A DNA stretch of 64,000 bases from Trebonia sp963777905 (GCA_963777905.1 CAVZSM010000010.1:1-64000), one strand, 5' to 3'; positions 46,704 to 55,910 are shown, numbered from the stretch's first letter. The notes: generated from the letters alone by a model not told the origin. Program-made: numbers and translations.

Positions 46704-48069
46704 TCAGCGGGCGGCGCCTGGCAGCCGCAGGCTGACCCCGGCACCGCCGCCCGGGCCGTTGCGCGCGGCCGCTGTTCCGCCGTGGGCGACGGCGATCGCC
46801 TGAACGATGGCCAGTCCGAGGCCGGCTCCTCCGCTGTCGCGGGAGCGGCCGGTGTCCGGGCGTCGGAAGCGCTCGAATGCGTGCGGCAGGAAATCCGCCG
46901 GGAATCCTGGGCCGGCGTCACGGACCTCGATGGAGAGGTCGGGGCCGTTTTCCCTGGCGCAGATCACGATGACCGATCCGGCGGGGGCGAAGCGCAGCGC
47001 GTTGCCGAGCAGGTTGTCGACGGCCTGGCGGATCCGGTCCGGGTCGACGCAGGCCCGGGTTCCGGCCTGGCACGTCGATCCGGCAGGTTACCTGCGCCGC
47101 CGCCAGGCGGGCCGCGGCGTGGTCGGCGCTGCGCGAGAGGAGCTGCCGCAGATCGGTCTCCCTGAGCCGCAGGTCGAGCTGCCCGGCCTCACCGCGGGCG
47201 AGCACCAGCAGGTCGTCGGTGAGCCGGGCGAGCCTTTCCGTTTCTTCCGCGGAGCTGCGCACCGCGGCGGCGAGTTCCTCGAGGCTGCGGCCCGGCCGCC
47301 CGGCCAGCTCGAGTTCCCCGCGCAGCACGGCGAGCGGGGATCGCAGCTCGTGGCTGGCGTCGTCGACGAAGGCACGCTCGCGCTCGATCGTGCGCCGGAG
47401 CCGGCTGAGCAGGTCGTTCATGGTCCCGGCCAGGGCGGCGACCTCGTCCCTCGTATCGGGGACCTCGACGCCGGCGGCGTCGCCGCGCTCGGAGATCGCC
47501 GCGACCTGCCGGCGCAGCCGCTCGACCGGTGACAGCGCGGCGCGGGCCAGCCAGTAGGCCCCCAGGCCAGCGATGGCGACGAAGATACCGCCGCCGATGG
47601 CCAGTTCCCGCAGTACCTGACTCTGCGTGGCGTCGTAGGTTTCCAGCGAGACGGCGGCGACCGCGACCAGGCCGGGATGGCCTGCCAGCGGAGCGGCGGT
47701 GACCCTGGTGTCTTCCTCGTCGATAGTCCGGGTCGCCGACACCTGGGCCTTCCTGGCCTGGCCCAGCTCGGCCGCGGTCAGCAGCGGCGCGGTGCCGGCG
47801 TCAGGACTGGCGCCGCGGACCCGGCCGACGGAATCGACTACCTGTATGAGGTATTCGCCTGGCACCGGGTTCGCGGCCGTGGCCGGCTGCGGCCCGGTGC
47901 CGTTCCCAGGCAGGTACCGTGCGGCCTGGGCGAGCTGGGCGGTGAGCTGGGAGTCGATGGCGCCAAGCTGGGCGGCTGACAGGGCGGTGCTGAACAGCCA
48001 CCCGCCGATGACGAACAAGAGCGCGGCCGCGGCCGCGAATGCCAGGGCCAGGCGCAGCCGGATGGGCAT
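46704..48069 (-). CDS. Sensor histidine kinase (frameshifted)
   Basis: An N-terminal membrane helix (LALAFAAAAALLFVIGGWLF), an extracytosolic sensor of ~120 residues and a second helix (IGGGIFVAIAGLGAYWLA) precede a HAMP linker (LRRQVAAISERGDAAGVEV). The phosphoacceptor box is DDASHELRSPLAVLRGELEL. A one-base shift near 47,075 leads to the ATPase domain: N box inside VDNLLGNALRFAPAGS, G1 VRDAGPGFP, G2 GGAGLGLAIVQAIAVAHGG. It starts two bases after the regulator gene ends. The signal is unknown; the flavin/haem operon and hemerythrin-ATPase nearby suggest redox or metal (inference). Confidence 0.85.
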
Positions 48070-48070
48070 G

Positions 48071-48754
48071 TTACGGGTTCTTCCCGGCGTGACGGAGCCG
48101 GTAGCCGATGCCTCGGACCGTCTCGATGTCGTGCCGGCCGAACGGCGTGTCGACCTTGCGCCGCAGGTAGTTCACGTACTGATCGACGACGTTGGAGCCG
48201 CCGTCGTAGGCGAAGTCCCACACTGCCTCGATGATCTGCGAGCGGGTAAGCACGTCGCCGGGATGCCGGAGAAACAGCTCGAGCAGGGCGAGTTCCTTCG
48301 GGGAAAGCCGCAGTTCCGTCTTCGCTCGCCACGCCCGTTTCGCCGCGGGGTCGAGCCTCAGGTCTCCTTCGGCCAGGACTACGGGGCGCGACCGGTCACC
48401 TCGGCGGGCGAGTGCCCGCAGCCGGGCAGCGAGTTCCAGCAGGCTGAACGGCTTAACGAGGTAGTCGTCCGCCCCGGCATCCAGCCCGCGCACCCGGTCC
48501 CCGACGCTGTCCCTTGCGGTCAGCATGAGCACCGGGGCCCATTGTCCCTTTTCCCTGAGCCGGCGGCAGAGCTCGAATCCGTCGAAGTCCGGGAGCATGA
48601 CGTCCAGGATGATCGCCCCGTAGGCGTTCTCGGTGGCCAGCCACGCGCCGTCCGCGCCGCTGGCGGCGAGGTCGACGGCATGCCCTTCCTCCTCCAGTGC
48701 GCGCTTGAGGAGCCGGGCCATCCGGGTTTCGTCTTCCACTGCCAGTACCCGCAT
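48071..48754 (-). CDS. OmpR/PhoB-family response regulator
   Basis: The 227-residue protein has a receiver domain: acidic pocket VEDE, phospho-Asp in AIILDVMLPDFDG, Thr in LMLTARDS and Lys in DDYLVKPFS. A winged-helix DNA-binding domain follows (LRLSPKELALLELFLRHPGD, SNVVDQYVNYLRRKVD, ETVRGIGYRLR). It lies directly upstream of its kinase. The 18-bp palindrome at 52,562 is one possible target, but OmpR-type regulators normally bind direct repeats. Confidence 0.92.
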   Translation of the reverse strand: MRVLAVEDETRMARLLKRALEEEGHAVDLAASGADGAWLATENAYGAIILDVMLPDFDGFELCRRLREKGQWAPVLMLTARDSVGDRVRGLDAGADDYLVKPFSLLELAARLRALARRGDRSRPVVLAEGDLRLDPAAKRAWRAKTELRLSPKELALLELFLRHPGDVLTRSQIIEAVWDFAYDGGSNVVDQYVNYLRRKVDTPFGRHDIETVRGIGYRLRHAGKNP

Positions 48755-48851
48755 GCCCCAAGGCTAGGCCGCCGATCATGAGAAGATGATGAGGGCGTTG
48801 GGCCCTGCCTGCAAGGTCATTAGGCCCACGGCCCGGCGGCGTCTCGGGGTG

Positions 48852-49079
48852 CTAGGGCCGTGGGCTTGCCTTAGGCGAGCTTTCGAGCCTGAGGGCGAGC
48901 TTGGGGCAGATCCGGACGGCCTCGCGGGCTTCCGCGGTCAGGCGGCCGGGCACGTCGCCGTCTCGGATGATCGGGAAGCCCCAGTCGTCCAGGGTGATTA
49001 GCTCGTGAAGGATCTCAGCGCACAGTCCCCGGCCGTCGCAGGCGATGGGATCGACCAGGAGCCTCGTGCCGGCGGTCAT
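48852..49079 (-). CDS. Small 3-cysteine ferredoxin (second copy)
   Basis: The ATG at 49079 overlaps the NuoF-like stop as ATGA. The product has CDGRGLC and a distal ICP, with ELITLDDWGFPII between, matching the ferredoxin at 33,013. It closes the second flavin/haem operon and is the likely soluble electron partner of the NuoF-like protein. Confidence 0.85.
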   Translation of the reverse strand: MTAGTRLLVDPIACDGRGLCAEILHELITLDDWGFPIIRDGDVPGRLTAEAREAVRICPKLALRLESSPKASPRP

Positions 49080-50369
49080 GACTGCCTCCGCGGCGGGACG
49101 GGCAGCACGTTCGCCGTCCTTGTGGCCCGGCACCAGCCTTGCGCATGCTGGCCAAGTTCGGGCTTGAAGACGTCGAGCGCGCTGCGGACCAGCCCTGCCG
49201 CGCCGTCGGGATGGCTGCAGGCGCCCCGGCCGTCGACCTGGCCGAGCCAGCGCCGCAGCATGCTGAGATCGGACGTGCGGCCTTCGGCGAGCCGCTGAAG
49301 TTCGCCGGCGATTGCGTGAAGGCCGAAGAGGCATGGTCCGCACTGGCGCGCGGACTCGTCCGCGAGATAGCGCACCACCCTGGCGGTCTCGGCGAGTCCG
49401 CAGGCGTCCTGGGGCAGCGCCGCGATCAGGCCGGCACCGGCGCCCGCGCCGAGAATGGCCAGGCCTTCCGATGAGAACGGCAGGGTTTGCGCTGCTGCCG
49501 TGTCGACCCAGTTGCCGTAGTAGCCGCCGAGCAGCAGTGCCTGCAGCGGCGCGGCCGCGCCGCCGGCCAGGCTGAGCGTTTCCTGCAGGGAAGTGCCGAT
49601 CGCGATCTCGCACACGCAGGGCTGGTTCACCGCTCCCAGAATGGTGACAAGCATCGACCCCGGCTCCGCGGGCGTGCCGACCGTGCGGAACCACGAGGCG
49701 CCGTAACGCCCGATGAGCGCGAGGTGCGCGAGGGTCTCCACGTTATGCACGAGGGTCGGCCTTCCGCCGAGCCCTCGTTCTGAGATCCGGGGCGGTTTCC
49801 TGGTGGGGATGGGAACGCCGTCCTCGATCCAGTGCACGACGGCGCTGGCTTCGCCGCCGACGAACCGGTCTGCGGCCGTCATGACCCGGATCCGGACTCG
49901 GTCCGCGCTGGCCCGGGTGCGCTCGGCGGCGGCGGCGTCCACGATCTCGCGGACCGAGTGATGCACGACGATCACCGCCTGGCTGGCGCCGGCTACCTCC
50001 GCCGCGAGGACCGTCCCGTCCAGAACCAGCTGGGGTGACCGGGCAAGCAGTACCTTATCCTTGCAGCTCGCGGGCTCGCCTTCGGTGCCGTTCGCCACGA
50101 CGATCGGGGCGTGCTCCGCCGCTACCGCTGCCAGCTTCCTCGCGGCGGGGAATCCTGCGCCGCCCCGGCCGGTGAGCCCCGAGCGGTCCACCTCGTCGAT
50201 CAGGGCCTCCCGGCGCCGCCGGCTGCAGGCCGGCCGACCGGAGCGGGCCGTACCGGGCAAGGTGCTCCGCCTGGCCGGCGGGTCCGGTCCCGCCATCCGC
50301 TGGCAGCAAGCGTGGCAGCTGATCGGCTGCCTGCCCGGCGTGCCGCTGGCGGCTGTCGGTGCTGCGCAT
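49076..50369 (-). CDS. NuoF-like NADH/FMN flavoprotein (second copy, frameshifted)
   Basis: The ATG at 50369 overlaps the last base of the preceding stop (TGATG). The N-terminal 45 residues (DQLPRLLPADG...HLARYGPLRSA) are in one frame and the rest, after a one-base change near 50,215, in another: EALIDEVDRSGLTGRGGAGF, NGTEGEPASCKDKVLL, LGGRPTLVHNVETLAHL, SLBB and SARQCGPCLFGL. As in the first copy the first cluster Cys is replaced (SARQC), with a late Cys in RGACSHPDG. Equivalent to NuoF/HoxF subunits but encoded without complex I partners. Confidence 0.82.
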
Positions 50370-50995
50370 CACCGGTGCGTCCCCGCCCGGTCGGTGACCC
50401 GTTCGAAGGCAGCTGAAGGCTGGCCGGCCGGCGTACCACTGCTGGTGTCGTGCCTGATGCAGGTCATAAGGCGCGCCAGCACGGCGGTGGCCACCACGGC
50501 CGCGCAGCCCCACTCGATCACCACGACCCACCAGATCCCCAGGTCGTTGCCCGCGGTCAGGGAATGCGCGAACGCCGCCGGCCACGCCAGGTAGGCCAGC
50601 CAGTGCACCGCCCGCCAGGCCCGGAACCCCAGGTGCCTGCGGGCCACGCTGGTGAGCAGCACCGCGCCGCCCAGGTCGACGGCCAGGGTGCCAAGCCCGA
50701 TCGCCAGCGTGCGGTAACCGGACATGAAGGGCAGCACCGTGGCGGCCCAGCCGATCGAGACGAACGGATCAAGGATCGCAGTCAGGACATGCAGGGCGAG
50801 GAACGCGATCAGGAACAGGGCGAGCGTCCTGTGCAGCTCGGCGGAGACGAAACGCGGCCAGTGCCTGGGCGCCGCGCCCGTGCGCGCTGCCACGCCAAGC
50901 ACTACCACGATGCTGAACAGGACCAGCAGCACCAGCCCGCTGGCGCGCGATACGAACCACAGGCCCTGCGACCCCGCGGCGGCGGCCACGTTCAT
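50369..50995 (-). CDS. Ferric-reductase-like haem-b membrane protein (second copy)
   Basis: The ATG at 50995 follows GGGAG and overlaps the ApbE stop as ATGA. The 208-residue protein has helices ASGLVLLVLFSIVVVLGVAA, LHRTLALFLIAFLALHVLT and HWLAYLAWPAAFAHSL, so both His pairs for haem are kept. It lacks the beta-rich outside domain of the first copy. It sits between ApbE and NuoF-like genes and probably conducts electrons through the membrane. Confidence 0.8.
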   Translation of the reverse strand: MNVAAAAGSQGLWFVSRASGLVLLVLFSIVVVLGVAARTGAAPRHWPRFVSAELHRTLALFLIAFLALHVLTAILDPFVSIGWAATVLPFMSGYRTLAIGLGTLAVDLGGAVLLTSVARRHLGFRAWRAVHWLAYLAWPAAFAHSLTAGNDLGIWWVVVIEWGCAAVVATAVLARLMTCIRHDTSSGTPAGQPSAAFERVTDRAGTHR

Positions 50996-52050
50996 CGCAT
51001 TACTCCCGGTCTTGATCCGCGATATACGTGGCTCGCCGGCGAGACATTGATGCGGCCGCCCTCGGCGTCCGGCCAGCCGCCGACGTAGCGCACCTGCCCG
51101 TCGCGGGCGACGAGCCTGGCCGGCTGGCCGGCCAGGGCCAGCCACTCCTGCGCTCGCTCGCCGGCGACGACAGCGGCCGTGGCGGCGGCGTTGGCGTCGG
51201 CGCACGTGGCAGCGGCCACGCTGACCGTCTGCCATGGCCCATCAGAGGGAAGCCCGGTCCGGGGATCCACAATGTGATGCAGCACCAGTCCTGCCCGCCG
51301 CCACTGGCGGCAGGTGATGGACGAGGTCGCGACCGCGCCGCCAGCCAGCCGCACGTTCTGCGTCAGGGACGAAGCTGGATCCTCAGGCCTGTCGGCCACC
51401 AGGATCGGCCAGCCGTCCCGTGGCGGCTGCCCGGCAATGGCGATGTCGCCGCCGAGGCTGACAAGCACCCCGCCAGCCTGGCCGGCTGCGTTCATGACCG
51501 CCCTGACGGCGCGATCGGATCCCAGGCCCTTGGCGGTTGCGCCCAGATCGAGCCGCACGTCGGCCGGTAGGCTGAGTATGGGGCCATCAAGCCGGACCGT
51601 CTGCCACCCGGGGGCCGGGACGGGCGCGCCGGCCGGCCCGGCCCGCTCGGGATCGATCGCGGCGAAGTCCCGGTCATAGCCCAGCGAGATGAGGGCGTCG
51701 CCAACGGTGGGATCTACCAGCCCGCCGGTCCACCGCGCCGCTTCAAGCGCGACGCTGACCGCCTCGGCGAATCCGTTGCTGAGCATGAACCGGCCACCCC
51801 CGCTGCGGTGGATCCAGGCGATCTCCGAGTCCTCCCGGAACCGGCTCGCCTGACGGTCAAGCGCGCTCAGGACGCTGTCCACCGCGCCGAGCGCCGCGCC
51901 GAGGCTCCCCGGCGGCCACACCGCGACCCGGGCCGTAGTGCCAAGCGCGGCACGCTCGGCGACGGCGACGGTGTCGTCGCCGGTGCTGATCCGCCGCCAC
52001 GAGCTAGCCGCGCCGGGCGCGGGAACCGCGGACATCACGTCAGTCGTCAT
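50992..52050 (-). CDS. apbE: FAD:protein FMN transferase (ApbE), second operon
   Basis: The protein shows ALGTTARVAVW, SALDRQASRFREDSEIAWIH, VDPTVGDALISLGYDRDF, RLDLGATAKGLGSDRAVRA, VLVSLGGDIAIAG and HHIVDPRTGLPSDG. A Thr/Ala-rich CADANAAATAAVVAGE corresponds to the metal site. All core ApbE motifs are present at ~352 residues. The ATG at 52050 lies inside the end of the preceding gene. No FMN_bind protein is encoded in this operon, so its substrate may be the one at 41,084 or the small membrane protein upstream (inference). Confidence 0.88.
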   Translation of the reverse strand: MTTDVMSAVPAPGAASSWRRISTGDDTVAVAERAALGTTARVAVWPPGSLGAALGAVDSVLSALDRQASRFREDSEIAWIHRSGGGRFMLSNGFAEAVSVALEAARWTGGLVDPTVGDALISLGYDRDFAAIDPERAGPAGAPVPAPGWQTVRLDGPILSLPADVRLDLGATAKGLGSDRAVRAVMNAAGQAGGVLVSLGGDIAIAGQPPRDGWPILVADRPEDPASSLTQNVRLAGGAVATSSITCRQWRRAGLVLHHIVDPRTGLPSDGPWQTVSVAAATCADANAAATAAVVAGERAQEWLALAGQPARLVARDGQVRYVGGWPDAEGGRINVSPASHVYRGSRPGVMR

Positions 52051-52480
52051 GGTAGGCGGGAGCATGCCGCACCTGACTGACCACGGTCTTGCCGTTCACG
52101 ACCTGGGAGGTGGTGGTCGTCGTCACGCCGGACGCGCTGGTCGTTGCCACCGAATGAGAGACCTGCGGCCCGGTTGCCCCCTGCGTTCCCGCCGTGGTGA
52201 CAACCCCGGAGGAGCTGGACGACGCAGCGGCCGCGGGAGCCCCGACAGAGATCGCGTGGTGAGCCAGGGCCACCGTAGTCGCCCCGGTACCGACGATAAG
52301 CGCGGCAGCCGTCCAGTTCGACATCCTCCGGACCTGGCGGAGCCCCGCTCTGCGGGCCTGCCCCGACCGGCCGGCCAGGGCAGGGCCGACGGCTTCCGGA
52401 GCCTGCCATTCGGCAGCGCCTGACTCGGCGAATGCCGGAAGCCGCACCTGGCCTCTGCGAGGATCGCGTTCCGCGTTCAT
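52040..52480 (-). CDS. Small membrane protein with Ser/Thr-rich outside tail
   Basis: The ATG at 52480 follows AAAGGAAA. The product has a basic cytosolic segment (RSGQARRAGLRQVRRMSNW), one helix (AAALIVGTGATTVALAHHAI) and an outside tail rich in Ser, Thr and Val (SHSVATTSASGVTTTTTSQV). It heads the second operon as the Ser/Gly-tailed protein at 35,831 heads the first. Thr-rich segments could accept modification, but no FMN attachment motif is seen. Confidence 0.65.
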   Translation of the reverse strand: MNAERDPRRGQVRLPAFAESGAAEWQAPEAVGPALAGRSGQARRAGLRQVRRMSNWTAAALIVGTGATTVALAHHAISVGAPAAAASSSSSGVVTTAGTQGATGPQVSHSVATTSASGVTTTTTSQVVNGKTVVSQVRHAPAYHDD

Positions 52481-52561
52481 GTGGGTTTCCTTTCGGTTTC
52501 GCCGGTCCTTACCCGGTAAACCCATCATGCGCGGACGGTCATGAACCTTCCGTGAGAGAAC

Positions 52562-52579
52562 GATGTGAGTCCTCACATC
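52562..52579. promoter_or_regulatory. 18-bp palindromic operator candidate
   Basis: GATGTGAG-TC-CTCACATC is a perfect 8-bp inverted repeat with a two-base spacer. It lies 82 bases upstream of the leftward redox operon and 165 bases upstream of the rightward ATPase gene, so one regulator could control both. The size and symmetry fit a dimeric helix-turn-helix repressor; no such gene is adjacent. Confidence 0.55.
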
Positions 52580-52743
52580 TACGGAGATGATCCCAGCCGC
52601 TCTGAAACGGTCCGGCCTTCCCGGCCCGCCTTGCGGCTAGATCGGACGCGGGAAGACACACATGCAAGGAGTGACGAAAGTCCCCCCGGACGGGCACCCT
52701 TCCGCCCGGGTGGTCCGCGGCCAGAGGCGCGCATGCTGGAAGC

Positions 52744-55083
52744 ATGATGAGGAGCGGTGTATTCCGGACGGGGGCAGCATGGCTGAGCCGGCGTTCGGCG
52801 GTGCTGCTGCTGAGCGTGACGACCGCTAGCCTGGCTGCGGGGGGCGTGGCCTGGCTGGCCGGTGCGGGCGGGGTCGCGGACGCGGCCTGGCTCGCCGCCG
52901 CGGCGTGCGGCCTGGGCTACGCATTGTGGTCCGCCGCCGACAGCATTCGCCGCGGCCGCCTCGGCGTGGACGTGATCGCGCTGCTCGCGCTGGCGGGTGC
53001 CATAGCCGTCCGCGAGCTGCTGGCTGCCGCGGTGATCAGCGTCATGCTGACCAGCGGCCGGACCCTGGAGGCGTGGGCGGCGCGGCGCGCCCGGCATGAC
53101 CTGAGCACGCTGCTGGACCGGGCGCCCCGGACCGCGCGCCGGTCTCGCGGCGACCGGGTGGAAGTCGTGCCGCTTGCGGAGATCACCGCCGGTGACATGG
53201 TGCTCGTAGCGCCCGGTGACGTGGTTCCCGTCGACGGCACAGTGGCCGCGGGCGTCGCCGTCCTTGACGAGTCCGCCCTGACCGGCGAGGTCCGGCCGGC
53301 CGAACGCGTCCAGGGCGACCCGGTAGCGAGCGGGGTAGTGAACGCTGGCGGCCCGTTCAGCCTGCAGTCCAGCGGCACCGCCGCGGAAAGCACCTACGCG
53401 GGCATCGTGCGGCTGGTCAGCGAGGCGGAGAACTCGCAGGCGCCGTTCGTCAGGCTCGCGGACCGGTACGCCATGTGGTTCCTGCCCCTGACCCTCGCCG
53501 TAGCCGGGTTCGCGTGGGCGCTCGGCGGGGCGGCCCGGGCCGTCGCGGTTCTTGTGGTCGCGACGCCGTGCCCGCTCATCCTGGCCGCACCGGTCGCCCT
53601 GGTCTCCGGGCTGTCGGCGGCCGCCCGGCGCGGCGTGGTGGTAAAAAACGGGGGCGTGCTCGAACGGCTCGCCAGCTGCACCACCCTGGTGCTGGACAAG
53701 ACCGGGACGCTCACCGTCGGGCAGCCTGAGGTAACCGCGATCATCCCGGCCGGGACCAGTGACCTGGACCAGGAGGAGATCCTGAGCCTCGCCGCGTCGC
53801 TGGACCAGGTGTCCGGGCACGTGCTGGCGGCCGCGGTCGTCCGGGCAGCGGCCGGGCACGGCAGCCCGATGATCCGGCCGGCCGCCGTGACGGAGGTGGC
53901 GGGGCAGGGCATCACCGGCACGGTCGGCGGCCACGTGGTCAGGCTGGGTCGCGCCGGGTGGGCGGGCGCCGCGGAAACCGAGCCGTGGGTCCGGGCCGCG
54001 CGCCGCCGGGTCCGGCTCGACGGCGCGCTGACGGTGTTCGCCGCCGTCGACGGCCAGCCGGCGGGCGTGCTGCTGCTTGAGGACCGGATCCGCTCCGATG
54101 CCCGGCAGACCATCCGGGCGCTGCGCCAGGGCGGCATCAGCCGGATCGTGCTGGCGACCGGCGACCGTGCGGAAGCGGCCGGTGCCGTCGGCGCGCTCAC
54201 CGGCGTCGACGAGGTACTCGCGGAACTCACCCCGAGTGACAAGCTGGACGTGGTGCGCCGTGAGCAGCGCCGGGCACCCGTGATCATGACCGGCGACGGG
54301 ATCAACGACGCCCCCGCGCTGGCCCTGGCCGACGTGGGGATCGCCATGGGAGCCCGGGGCTCCACCGCGTCGTCAGAAGCGGCGGACGCGGTCCTCACCG
54401 TCGACCAGATCGGCCGCCTCGGCGAGGTGGCCGTACTGGCCCGGCGTACCCGGCGGATCGCCCTGCAGAGCGTGCTGGCCGGCATGGGCCTGTCACTGGC
54501 CGCTATGGGCGCCGCCGCCGCCGGGCTGCTGCCCGCGGTGTGGGGCGCGCTGCTGCAGGAGGCCATCGACGTCGCGGTGATACTGAACGCGCTCCGTGCC
54601 CTCGTGCCGGCCGCGCCCGAGGTTCGGCTGACGGCCGCCGATACCGGCCTCACCCGGCGGTTCCGCGCTGAGCACCAGGCGATCCGGGCAGACATTGACC
54701 AGCTCCGGACGGCCGCGGAGGCCCTGACCGCGCCCGGCGCGATGGCCAGGGTCCGCCGCGCGCACGAACTGCTCACCAGCGAGGTATGGCCGCACGAGCA
54801 CGCGGAGGAGTCGGACCTGTACCCGGCGCTGAACCGGGTGCTCGGCGGGGTGGACCCCACCGCCCCGATGAGCAGGGCGCACGCCGAGATCGCCGTCCAG
54901 ATAGCGCGGCTCGGGCGCCTTGCCGACGACATCGGCGACCGTGAGCCTGACGACAACGACGTCGCGGAACTGCGCGGCCTCCTGTACGGCCTGCACGCCA
55001 TCTTGCGGCTGCACACGGCACAGGAAGACGAGACCTACCTGTCGCTCGGGGACACCGCCGACACCGGCCGGCCAGCGGCCTGA
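52744..55083 (+). CDS. P1B-type metal ATPase fused to a C-terminal hemerythrin domain
   Basis: The 779-residue protein has the P-type ATPase set: actuator DESALTGEVRPAE, membrane motif VATPCPLILAAP, phosphorylation site VLDKTGTLTVGQ, and GDGINDAPALALADVGIAMG. CPL rather than CPC/CPH/SPC suggests a divergent metal specificity. There is no N-terminal CxxC domain. Residues ~640-770 form a hemerythrin-like four-helix bundle (FRAEHQAIRADI, EVWPHEHAEESDLY, GLHAILRLHTAQEDETYL) with His/Glu ligands for a diiron site that binds O2 or senses iron/NO. The fusion implies metal export tied to oxygen or redox state (inference). Divergent from the second redox operon. Confidence 0.88.
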   Translation: MMRSGVFRTGAAWLSRRSAVLLLSVTTASLAAGGVAWLAGAGGVADAAWLAAAACGLGYALWSAADSIRRGRLGVDVIALLALAGAIAVRELLAAAVISVMLTSGRTLEAWAARRARHDLSTLLDRAPRTARRSRGDRVEVVPLAEITAGDMVLVAPGDVVPVDGTVAAGVAVLDESALTGEVRPAERVQGDPVASGVVNAGGPFSLQSSGTAAESTYAGIVRLVSEAENSQAPFVRLADRYAMWFLPLTLAVAGFAWALGGAARAVAVLVVATPCPLILAAPVALVSGLSAAARRGVVVKNGGVLERLASCTTLVLDKTGTLTVGQPEVTAIIPAGTSDLDQEEILSLAASLDQVSGHVLAAAVVRAAAGHGSPMIRPAAVTEVAGQGITGTVGGHVVRLGRAGWAGAAETEPWVRAARRRVRLDGALTVFAAVDGQPAGVLLLEDRIRSDARQTIRALRQGGISRIVLATGDRAEAAGAVGALTGVDEVLAELTPSDKLDVVRREQRRAPVIMTGDGINDAPALALADVGIAMGARGSTASSEAADAVLTVDQIGRLGEVAVLARRTRRIALQSVLAGMGLSLAAMGAAAAGLLPAVWGALLQEAIDVAVILNALRALVPAAPEVRLTAADTGLTRRFRAEHQAIRADIDQLRTAAEALTAPGAMARVRRAHELLTSEVWPHEHAEESDLYPALNRVLGGVDPTAPMSRAHAEIAVQIARLGRLADDIGDREPDDNDVAELRGLLYGLHAILRLHTAQEDETYLSLGDTADTGRPAA

Positions 55084-55347
55084 GCGACCCGCGAGGGCAA
55101 GGACAGACCGACACGTCAGCGGGTTACCAGTCCTCCGCCCAGGAGCCCGGCCGTGTCACCGATAAGAGATTCCATCCCGAACGGAAGGTAGCGCTGCCCG
55201 CCCGCCTGGTCGCCAGGAGGCGCGGTGGAGCTCAGCCGTTTGCCTCCGCGTTCTGGTAAAAGCCTGCCGCCGCCCTGAGCGCCGCCGCGTACGACACCCC
55301 AGGCGAGTCGTCTCGCTGTTCAGAGCCGCCGATCACGCCGACGACCG

Positions 55348-55395
55348 TTGACTTCACGCCTTCCGCACCTGGCCGAGTGGGGGCTTGCCGCACGG
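55348..55395. repeat. 48-bp repeat, copy 2 (partner at 36,244)
   Basis: It covers the 3' end and stop region of the hypothetical gene at 55,354-55,656. About 44 of 48 bases agree with copy 1. The coding sense of both copies (minus strand) suggests dispersal of a gene end rather than a regulatory repeat. Confidence 0.6.
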
Positions 55396-55656
55396 GATGA
55401 CGACATGACCCGGCCGCACGGTCGGCATGCACGGGCCAGGGTAGTGCGCCTTCACCGGAGGGAGGTAGATCGAGCTGATAAGGCCGCGGGCGGTGGCGCG
55501 CACGGGGAACTGGGCCCGCAGGTCGGGCGGGGCCAGCTGCTGCCACAGCCAGGTCAGGGCGGCGGGCAGGGCAGCGGACCAGGCGTTGGCGGTGTCGCCC
55601 GCGTTGAGCTTGACGAACGGGACCTGCTGGACACGGTTCATCGCGGCGGTGAACAT
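55354..55656 (-). CDS. Hypothetical protein, possible remnant
   Basis: The frame has good codon use and reads MFTAAMNRVQQVPFVKLNAG, ALTWLWQQLAPPDLRAQFPV, GLISSIYLPPVKAHYPG and ends GKPPLGQVRKA. Upstream the same frame continues (TNDKADYPAAT) without a clear start, so it may be the 3' end of a longer, broken gene. I do not recognise the family. Its 3' end recurs as a scrap at 36,244. It is antisense to the HEPN relic that adjoins it. Confidence 0.4.
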   Translation of the reverse strand: MFTAAMNRVQQVPFVKLNAGDTANAWSAALPAALTWLWQQLAPPDLRAQFPVRATARGLISSIYLPPVKAHYPGPCMPTVRPGHVVIPCGKPPLGQVRKA

Positions 55657-55703
55657 GGTGGCGGCGGGGTAGTCGGCCTTGTCGTTGGTGCCGGCCGCGA
55701 CCT

Positions 55704-55855
55704 AGTCGTGGACCTACTTCCTGCGCTGGCTCCTGCTTGCACCGCCGGGCATGAACATCCGCAACGACCTGGCCCACGGCTTCATCGGCGACATCAGCCC
55801 CGTCGACGCGGCGCTGATCCTGCGCGCTGCCGCCTCGGGCTTCAGGGCTGGCTAG
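55704..55855 (+). pseudogene. DUF4209/HEPN-domain C-terminal relic
   Basis: Directly after an in-frame stop the plus strand reads SWTYFLRWLLLAPPGMNIRN, then DLAHGFIGDISPVDAALILR, and stops at 55,855. RNDLAH is the R-x(4-6)-H signature of HEPN ribonuclease domains, and the context matches the C-terminus of DUF4209 proteins (family knowledge). Only the last ~50 residues survive. It is a trace of a lost defence or toxin gene. Confidence 0.5.
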
Positions 55856-55910
55856 TCAGTGAGCCCGATGCTGCAAGCCCATGAAATACCCGGCCACCCT
55901 GCGCAGTGGA

